Shown here: positions 7,137 to 13,881 of the stretch, one piece after another
Numbering within the stretch: the first letter of the stretch is position 1
Layout: every line of letters starts with the position of its first letter
NCBI GenBank assembly: GCA_947174455.1
Contig: CAMWIZ010000004.1
Location: 1-13,881, forward strand
Direction: 5' to 3'
DNA from: an uncultured Clostridia bacterium
GTDB taxonomy: Bacteria > Bacillota > Clostridia > Oscillospirales > Acutalibacteraceae
DNA length: 13,881 nucleotides
Translations under genes and position numbers: made by a program
The notes under the pieces: model-generated
The model's input: only the letters and a program-made list of their open reading frames with translations
Databases searched by the model: none
What the model was told of the DNA's origin: nothing

Positions 7137-7670
7137 TTATAAATTTTCTGTCATAGCAGTTACTGCCAAACACAGTTTTTCCAAGCAGTAATTTGTGCAG
7201 GCTTTGCGAATTTCATCTCTTGAAAGAGTTAGGGTAGGATTGAAATTAACCTTTTCTGAGTATAAAATCTGACTTCTGTTAACTATTGCAATATAAACAG
7301 TGCCGACAGGATTTTCATCAGTCCCGCCTGTAGGGCCCGCAACTCCTGTTGTGCTTACCGCAATATCAGAGTGGGAAAGCTTTAGTACACCCGTCGCCAT
7401 TTCCTCGGCAGTTTGCAGACTAAGTTCGGTGTAAGTATCAAGTGTTTCCTGCCGTACACATAAAACTTCATGTTTAATGCGGTTTGAGTATGAACATACA
7501 CCACACTCGAAAACTGAGCTTGAACCTGAAATTTCAGTTATTGCGGCAGCTATAAGTCCGCCGGTGCAGCTTTCCGCACAGGATACATGAAGTCCCGATG
7601 AACTAAGCAAGGAGACAAGTTTTGCCTGTGATGAAGTGGTTTCATTAAATAAAGTATTAGTTGGGTGCAT
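7137..7670 (-). CDS. pncC: Nicotinamide-nucleotide amidohydrolase (CinA C-terminal domain type)
   Basis: Stand-alone CinA C-terminal domain, 177 aa. The family deamidates nicotinamide mononucleotide to nicotinate mononucleotide in NAD recycling. Family motifs are AESCTGG at 32-38 with the catalytic Ser S34, YSNRIK at 61-66, and TTGVAGPTGGT at 107-117. Only the amidohydrolase domain is present; the N-terminal COG1058/MoCF-like half of full CinA is absent, which is common for PncC. AGAGGT lies about 9 bases before the ATG. It is convergent with thrS and downstream of amt on the same strand, but a terminator and its own promoter separate it from amt, so it is probably transcribed alone. Confidence 0.92.
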   Translation of the reverse strand: MHPTNTLFNETTSSQAKLVSLLSSSGLHVSCAESCTGGLIAAAITEISGSSSVFECGVCSYSNRIKHEVLCVRQETLDTYTELSLQTAEEMATGVLKLSHSDIAVSTTGVAGPTGGTDENPVGTVYIAIVNRSQILYSEKVNFNPTLTLSRDEIRKACTNYCLEKLCLAVTAMTENL

Positions 7671-7753
7671 TGTAATCTACCTCTTTTAGTGTTATTTTTA
7701 GATGAATCAGAAATGTTTCGTAATTCAAGACTGCATATGATAAATACATCTAT

Positions 7754-7782
7754 ATGATACTACCTGCTTTTTGTAAAATCAA
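7754..7782 (-). promoter_or_regulatory. pncC: Probable promoter of pncC
   Basis: On the minus strand TTGATT (complement of 7777-7782), a 17-base spacer and TATCAT (complement of 7754-7759) lie about 85 bases upstream of the pncC start. Confidence 0.4.
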
Positions 7783-7804
7783 GAGATAACAACCATGACA
7801 GTTT

Positions 7805-7855
7805 CTATAAAGCAAAACCCGCACAAACACTGAGCAAACAGCATTTATGCGGGTT
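7805..7855 (-). terminator. Terminator after amt-PII
   Basis: AACCCGCA (7816-7823) pairs with TGCGGGTT (7848-7855), with partial extension of the stem. Read on the minus strand the hairpin is followed by TTTTGCTTTAT, a modest U-rich tail, which is the right orientation to end the amt-PII transcript. Confidence 0.7.
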
Positions 7856-7919
7856 CTGTGAATTGAACAGATAGATTATAAAAAGTAGAAAGCTTAGTTA
7901 GAGTGTATCGACCTTAGTG

Positions 7920-9656
7920 TCAGTACTGTTCGTCGTCCTGCAAGGCAAGTGTGCCTTCTTCGCCTGTACGAACCTTCACAACATTTTCTACGTCATATAC
8001 GAATATCTTACCATCACCTATATGACCTGTGTACAAAACCTTCTTTGCCGTTTCTACAACGGTCTTTACAGGAATTGTGCTGACAACTATTTCAACCTGT
8101 ACACGTGGATGAAGTGTAATTTCCTGTACAGCACCACGATAATACTCAGGCTTACCTTTCTGTACACCGCAGCCAAGTACGTTTGTTACGGTCATACCTG
8201 TGATGCCGATTTCCAGCATTGCTTCCTTGAGAAGCTCAAAACGCTCCTGTTTAACAAGAATTTCAATTTTTGTCATCTTTACATCAGAAGCAATTGGATT
8301 CTTTGGTGTTTTAATCTGTACCGGAACTGCATCATCAACATCAACCTTGCCCACAATCGCCTTGTCATTTGTGGATGGTGCGGACATATGTGCAAAGATG
8401 GGCTGGAAGTCTGCGTATGAGCTTACAAGACCATGCTCAGGGAGATCCAAACCGCTGAGTTCCTCTTCTCTTGTAACTCTCAGACCCATTGTCTTTTTAA
8501 TGACAAAGAACGTAATTGTAATTGTGACTGCACCCCATGCCATGGTTGAAAATGCACCGAGGAATTGGATTCCAAGGAAGTAGCCTCTGGTCATATCATT
8601 TGCTGCAAGCCAGTCATTGCTTGCAAATACACCTGTTAGAATTGTGCCGAGAAAACCGTTGCAGAAGTGAACGCCGACAGCACCTACAGGATCATCTACC
8701 TTGAGTACCTTTTCAACAAACTCAATGCCGAACACTACTGCAAATGCAGAGAATATACCGATTACAGCCGCTGCCCATGGGTTTACTGCGTCACAGCCTG
8801 CCGTAACAGCTACCAAGCCTGCCAATGAACCGTTAAGTGTCATGGAAACATCAGGCTTTTTGTATCTAATCCATGTGATAATCATTGTTCCAAGTGTTGC
8901 AACTGCGGCAGCAAGGTTTGTATTAAAGAATACTATACCTGCAAGCTCTGCACCGCCGTTTGTCATGGATACAGTAGAACCGCCGTTGAATCCAAACCAG
9001 CAGAACCAAAGAATAAACACACCGAGTGCACCGAGCGGAATGTTGTGACCGGGAATAGCCTTTGGCTTGCCGTCCTTACCGTACTTGCCGATACGGGGAC
9101 CGAGGAACGCCGCACCAATCAATGCACAAACACCGCCCAGCATATGTACTGCCGTTGAGCCTGCAAAGTCATGGAAGCCGAGCTGTGACAGCCAGCCGCC
9201 GCCCCAAATCCAGTGACCCGAAACAGGGTAGATAATCAAACTGATTACCGCACTGTAAACGCAGTATGAACTGAATTTTGTTCTTTCTGCCATAGCACCG
9301 GAAACTATTGTTGCTGCCGTTGCACAGAAAACTGTCTGAAAAATAAAGTAAGCAAAAAAGCTGACTCCTTCCGGTAGAACTGCTGTGTAGTCCCCCTGTG
9401 TGAATAAATCAATACCGCCGAAAATGGCTGATTGTGTGCCGAACATAATACCAAAGCCCACAAACCAATAAAGCGGTGTACCTATGGAGAAGTCCATTAG
9501 GTTTTTCATGATGATGTTGCCTGCATTCTTAGAACGTGTGAAGCCTGCTTCAACCGCAGCGAATCCGGCTTGCATAAAAAATACCAATGCTGCAGCGATT
9601 AAAACCCACATAGTGTTTACGTCCGAAAACAGTACAGTGATGTTTGAATCTGACAT
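7920..9656 (-). CDS. Ammonium transporter fused to a C-terminal PII (GlnK-like) domain
   Basis: 578-residue fusion. Residues 1 to about 395 are an Amt/MEP/Rh ammonium channel: extracellular N-terminus, Trp gate region GHWIWGGGW (147-155), and pore twin histidines H171 (STAVHMLGG) and H330 (GVHFCNG). A linker (about 396-461) leads to a complete PII domain (462-572) with T-loop GCGVQKGKPEYYRGA (495-509) and the ATP-binding GDGK (547-550). PII proteins sense ATP/ADP, 2-oxoglutarate and, indirectly, glutamine, and plug Amt channels; here sensor and channel are one chain. By alignment to E. coli GlnB the Y51 uridylylation site is Gln (Q511), so control by uridylylation is unlikely. Amt-PII fusions are known in other bacteria. 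AAGGGA precedes ATG 9656. No separate glnB is visible. Its promoter and a two-terminator leader lie upstream, divergent from glnA. Confidence 0.96.
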   Translation of the reverse strand: MSDSNITVLFSDVNTMWVLIAAALVFFMQAGFAAVEAGFTRSKNAGNIIMKNLMDFSIGTPLYWFVGFGIMFGTQSAIFGGIDLFTQGDYTAVLPEGVSFFAYFIFQTVFCATAATIVSGAMAERTKFSSYCVYSAVISLIIYPVSGHWIWGGGWLSQLGFHDFAGSTAVHMLGGVCALIGAAFLGPRIGKYGKDGKPKAIPGHNIPLGALGVFILWFCWFGFNGGSTVSMTNGGAELAGIVFFNTNLAAAVATLGTMIITWIRYKKPDVSMTLNGSLAGLVAVTAGCDAVNPWAAAVIGIFSAFAVVFGIEFVEKVLKVDDPVGAVGVHFCNGFLGTILTGVFASNDWLAANDMTRGYFLGIQFLGAFSTMAWGAVTITITFFVIKKTMGLRVTREEELSGLDLPEHGLVSSYADFQPIFAHMSAPSTNDKAIVGKVDVDDAVPVQIKTPKNPIASDVKMTKIEILVKQERFELLKEAMLEIGITGMTVTNVLGCGVQKGKPEYYRGAVQEITLHPRVQVEIVVSTIPVKTVVETAKKVLYTGHIGDGKIFVYDVENVVKVRTGEEGTLALQDDEQY

Positions 9657-9775
9657 CGAAATCCCTTCTTTTCTTAATATAAGTTTATGTTATACTGCAC
9701 GCTTGTACGTTTGTGCGTACTCACCGTCAGCTACAACCGAAATTTGTTAAATCCCTTCTTTGATTTCCCATAGAT

Positions 9776-9866
9776 AAAACGGAAAAAATAAAGTGGCTGC
9801 GGGTAGAGCTTTTTAAGCTGCATGACACCGTTGCCACTTTACATTTTTATGTGTATATTCCGTTTT
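9776..9866 (-). terminator. Second (gene-proximal) attenuator hairpin in the amt leader
   Basis: On the minus strand AAAGTGGC (9840-9833) pairs perfectly with GCCACTTT (9797-9790) and is followed by ATTTTTTCC, a good intrinsic terminator about 125 bases before amt. A nested AGCTT/AAGCT hairpin lies inside. Outer arms AAAACGGAA and TTCCGTTTT (9858-9866 with 9776-9784) extend the structure beyond the U-tract, which is unusual for a plain terminator and suggests a switchable leader. Confidence 0.7.
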
Positions 9867-9936
9867 TATGAAATGAAGGAAAAAGAAAGCTTGTTGATAA
9901 AAGCTGAGCGTTACTTTTTACAGTGACACTGCTTGT

Positions 9937-10000
9937 AAAATAAAAATAACGAAACGATAATGTGCGGGTCAACCCCTCGACATCATTGCCGTTTCGCTAC
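9937..10000 (-). promoter_or_regulatory. amt leader attenuator with candidate ANTAR-binding hairpins
   Basis: Right at the predicted start of the amt transcript, TAGCGAAACG (9999-9990) pairs with CGTTTCGTTA (9956-9947, one wobble), helped by inner AATG/CATT pairs, and a U-rich tail follows (9946-9937). The 5' arm can alternatively fold as CGGC / GTCG around loop AATGAT (9991-9978), six bases with A at 1 and G at 4. Just upstream, GT / AC encloses loop AGCGAA (10000-9991), again A1 and G4, but with only two firm pairs. Two such hairpins in tandem, the second overlapping a terminator arm, is the layout of ANTAR antiterminator targets. The terminator is clear; the ANTAR reading is inferred. Confidence 0.6.
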
Positions 10001-10007
10001 TGTTGGT

Positions 10008-10036
10008 ATTATAGTCCAATATTCGAGCTTTGTCAA
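10008..10036 (-). promoter_or_regulatory. Strong sigma-A promoter of amt-PII
   Basis: On the minus strand TTGACA (complement of 10031-10036), a 17-base spacer and TATAAT (complement of 10008-10013) match the consensus exactly. The start is expected near 10001, giving a leader of about 345 bases. Confidence 0.88.
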
Positions 10037-10074
10037 CCCCTTTTTTTAAAATTTTCAATCCTGTTTCTATCGAC

Positions 10075-10103
10075 TTGACAAAATGCGATAAAAGTTATAG
10101 AAT
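10075..10103 (+). promoter_or_regulatory. glnA: Sigma-A promoter of the glnA operon
   Basis: TTGACA (10075-10080), a 17-base spacer and TAGAAT (10098-10103). The start is expected near 10110, leaving a leader of about 280 bases. Its -35 box and that of the divergent amt promoter are only 38 bases apart, so one regulator bound between them could affect both. No clear operator palindrome is visible there. Confidence 0.8.
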
Positions 10104-10109
10104 AGATAA

Positions 10110-10190
10110 CGTATTGTAATGATGAGCAAAGGCGTTCGTCGTGAATGGGGTGAGTGCCTCATTTTGCACGATGAATGCCTATTTTTTTGT
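10110..10190 (+). promoter_or_regulatory. glnA leader attenuator with candidate ANTAR-binding hairpins
   Basis: A strong intrinsic terminator begins about 20 bases into the transcript. Its arms are 10130-10143 and 10167-10180 (14 bp, two G-U pairs). An inner helix AATGGGG/CCTCATT (10144-10163) and seven Ts at 10182-10188 complete it. The 5' arm overlaps an alternative hairpin: stem GATGAGC (10121-10127) with GTTCGTC (10134-10140), seven pairs including two wobbles, around loop AAAGGC (10128-10133). Just upstream CGT/ATG encloses loop ATTGTA (10113-10118). Both loops are six bases with A at 1 and G at 4, as in ANTAR targets, and bases 10130-10140 cannot be in the terminator and the second hairpin at once. 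Protein-stabilised hairpins would therefore let transcription reach glnA. Confidence 0.7.
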
Positions 10191-10197
10191 TTGTTTT

Positions 10198-10253
10198 GCC
10201 CGTAATTTCTAACTTAACAATTTGTATCCTGTATACGACGGGCTTTGTTGTTT
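10198..10253 (+). other. Second hairpin in the glnA leader
   Basis: GCCCGT (10198-10203) pairs with ACGGGC (10238-10243) around a 34-base loop, followed by TTTGTTGTTTG. It could be a weaker second terminator, mirroring the two-terminator layout of the amt leader. No convincing ANTAR-type loop is associated with it. Confidence 0.4.
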
Positions 10254-10309
10254 GCCATTGTTGGAATTATGTTGATAAAAATATGTTTATTGCGGATTAA
10301 AAAACTCAG

Positions 10310-10342
10310 TGTAAGAGCAGCGAAAAAGTTGTGTGCCTTACA
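10310..10342 (+). other. Gene-proximal hairpin in the glnA leader
   Basis: TGTAAG (10310-10315) pairs with CTTACA (10337-10342), and an inner GCAGC/GTTGT helix closes a GAAAAA loop. No T-run follows. It lies about 35 bases before the glnA Shine-Dalgarno site and may shield mRNA or affect translation. I recognise no known RNA family. Confidence 0.4.
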
Positions 10343-10391
10343 AAACATTGTGAATGATTAAGTGCTGCCAAGAGTAAGAGAGGGTGTTAAT

Positions 10392-11594
10392 GTGTATTCC
10401 TACGAGGAGCTTATGTCCTTTATAGAGGAAGAAGACGTGAAGTTTATTAAGCTTACCTTTGTTGATATTAAGGGCAAACCGAAGAATATTTCGATTATGC
10501 CCGGTGAATTGAAACGAGCATTTACGCATGGCATTTCATTTGATGCTTCTGCCGTAGAGGGTTTTGGCGATGTGGTTAACTCCGATTTGTTTTTGCGTCC
10601 CGTACCGTCAAGTATGGAAATTTTACCGTGGCGGCCGTCACAGGGCAGGGTTGTGAGAATGTTCTGTGATATATACGACGCAGATGGAAAACGGTTTGAG
10701 TACGACAGCAGATATATATTAAGCAGGGCGGTTAAAACTGCAAAGGAAAAGGGGCTTACCTGTTACTTTGGTACAGAGTTTGAGTTTTATCTGTTTCACC
10801 GTGATGAGAACGGAAACCCCACAAAAATACCGTTTGATACTGCCGGATATCTTGACGTTGCACCTGAGGACAGGGGGGAAAACGTAAGACGGGAGATTTG
10901 CTTTACACTTCTTAACATGGACATCGAACCTGAATCCTCCCACCACGAGGAGGGGCCCAGCCAGCATGAGATTGATTTTAAATACAGCAATGCAATGTCT
11001 GCCGCAGACAATGCGGTTACGTTTAAAACCGTTGTAAGCTCTATGGCGAACGCAAGTGGACTGTATGCGGATTTCTCGCCTAAACCACTTTCGAATGAGA
11101 GCGGGAACGGCTTGCATATAAATATGTCGGTAAAGAGTTCTGACGGCGGTGACTATTCTGAAAGCTATATGGCAGGTCTTATGGCTCATATTAAGGAGAT
11201 TACAGCGTTTCTGAATTCAACCGAGGAGTCGTACAGACGGCTTGGCGAGAAAAAGGCACCAAAATACATAACTTGGTCACACCAGAACCGCTCACAGCTT
11301 ATCAGAATACCTGCGGCTCAGGGTGAGTATTCACGAATGGAGCTTCGTTCACCCGATCCAATGGCGAATCCGTACATAGCTTTTGCACTTATTATCTATG
11401 CGGGGCTTGACGGAATAAAGAAAAACATGAAGCTTCCGGAACCTGTTAATGTTAATTTGTTTAAAGCTGACAACAGTATCGTCGGAAAGTTGGAAAAGCT
11501 TCCGACAAGCTATGATGAAGCCCGCAGAATTGCATATGAAAGTGAGTTTGTACGTTCTGTTCTTCCGGGCGGATTTATCGGTGCAGACAACTAA
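10392..11594 (+). CDS. glnA: Glutamine synthetase type I with shortened C-terminus
   Basis: ATP-dependent ligation of ammonium to glutamate in the cytosol. The chosen start is GTG 10392 (400 aa): AGAGAGGG (10377-10384) lies seven bases before it and the protein then begins like its relatives (MYSYEELMSFIEEEDVKFIKL). The GTG at 10362 has no ribosome binding site. Motifs are FDASAVEGF (50-58), metal-binding GTEFEF (127-132), HHEEGPSQHEIDF (184-196), NGLHINMS (239-246), NRSQLIRIP (299-307) and RMELRSPDP (315-323). The usual length is about 440. The protein ends at SVLPGGFIGADN, so it lacks the last 30-odd residues, the tail that in type I enzymes clasps the opposite ring of the dodecamer. Residues matching B. 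subtilis R62 and E304, needed for feedback inhibition, appear to be Asp and Lys (alignment from memory). The ANTAR gene follows after 21 bases. Confidence 0.95.
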   Translation: MYSYEELMSFIEEEDVKFIKLTFVDIKGKPKNISIMPGELKRAFTHGISFDASAVEGFGDVVNSDLFLRPVPSSMEILPWRPSQGRVVRMFCDIYDADGKRFEYDSRYILSRAVKTAKEKGLTCYFGTEFEFYLFHRDENGNPTKIPFDTAGYLDVAPEDRGENVRREICFTLLNMDIEPESSHHEEGPSQHEIDFKYSNAMSAADNAVTFKTVVSSMANASGLYADFSPKPLSNESGNGLHINMSVKSSDGGDYSESYMAGLMAHIKEITAFLNSTEESYRRLGEKKAPKYITWSHQNRSQLIRIPAAQGEYSRMELRSPDPMANPYIAFALIIYAGLDGIKKNMKLPEPVNVNLFKADNSIVGKLEKLPTSYDEARRIAYESEFVRSVLPGGFIGADN

Positions 11595-11615
11595 GCGGCA
11601 AAGAGGTGTGTAGAG

Positions 11616-13825
<2,210 letters not shown>

Positions 13826-13881
13826 AATTTTAACGGTGTTTTAACCTAAGAATTTAGTCTTGCTGTTATATTAATATATAC

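Noticed and set aside
7917-8420. 167-codon plus-strand open frame opposite the end of amt-PII
   Set aside because: It is antisense to the conserved PII domain, has a Cys/aromatic-rich composition with no recognisable motif and no convincing ribosome binding site.
9657-10391. Glutamine riboswitch in the amt or glnA leaders
   Set aside because: The known glnA and downstream-peptide glutamine motifs are mainly cyanobacterial, and I could not match their conserved core. The terminator and hexaloop arrangement explains the leaders better.
10362-10391. Upstream GTG start for glnA giving 410 residues
   Set aside because: There is no ribosome binding site before 10362, while AGAGAGGG is ideally placed for GTG 10392 and the shorter protein starts like its homologues.
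10719-11189. 156-codon minus-strand open frame inside glnA
   Set aside because: It lies opposite conserved glutamine synthetase motifs and shows no domain of its own. An antisense RNA to glnA is known in a solventogenic Clostridium, but I see no supporting promoter here.
13826-13881. Signals after pyrG
   Set aside because: AT-rich sequence with no clear stem-loop and T-run or promoter; the window ends before anything can be judged.

Overview
The window (about 13.9 kb, moderately low G+C, AT-rich intergenic DNA, Shine-Dalgarno sites of the AGGAGG kind) looks like the chromosome of a Clostridia-class Firmicute. A DnaC/DnaI-type helicase loader with an N-terminal Cys cluster, a T-box in front of thrS, an Amt-PII fusion and a glnA-ANTAR gene pair all fit that, and a Ruminococcaceae/Oscillospirales-like genome is my best guess. 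There is no mobile element, CRISPR array, tRNA or rRNA.

Layout. 1-721: 3' part of a DnaC-like helicase loader, cut by the window edge. 817-1869: an FkbM-type methyltransferase with an extra N-terminal domain. 1964-2878 (minus): an exported SpoIID/LytB-family protein whose catalytic motifs are degenerate. 2879-4659: a promoter and hairpin-bearing leader, an 8-TM membrane protein with an acidic cytoplasmic tail, and a small membrane-anchored extracytoplasmic protein. 4752-7136: promoter, threonine T-box riboswitch, thrS and its terminator. 7137-7670 (minus): pncC. 7805-13825: a nitrogen-assimilation island.

The nitrogen island is the most interesting part. Two back-to-back sigma-A promoters at 10008-10036 (minus) and 10075-10103 (plus) drive amt-PII leftward and glnA-ANTAR-pyrG rightward. 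Each transcript enters an intrinsic-terminator hairpin almost at its first nucleotide. In both leaders the 5' arm of that terminator can instead fold into a small hairpin with a six-base loop carrying A at position 1 and G at position 4, the signature of ANTAR antiterminator binding sites. The ANTAR protein gene lies directly downstream of glnA. The simplest model is a self-contained circuit in which the ANTAR protein opens both leaders when nitrogen is limiting, so that ammonium uptake (Amt with its own PII domain), glutamine synthesis (GlnA) and a glutamine-consuming step (PyrG) are controlled together. The ANTAR protein's receiver domain lacks the phosphorylatable Asp, so its signal is probably not classical phosphorylation. 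The glutamine synthetase lacks the usual C-terminal tail and, by alignment from memory, two residues needed for feedback inhibition in Bacillus subtilis.

Functional assignments rest on motif reading by eye. No database search or folding program was run.
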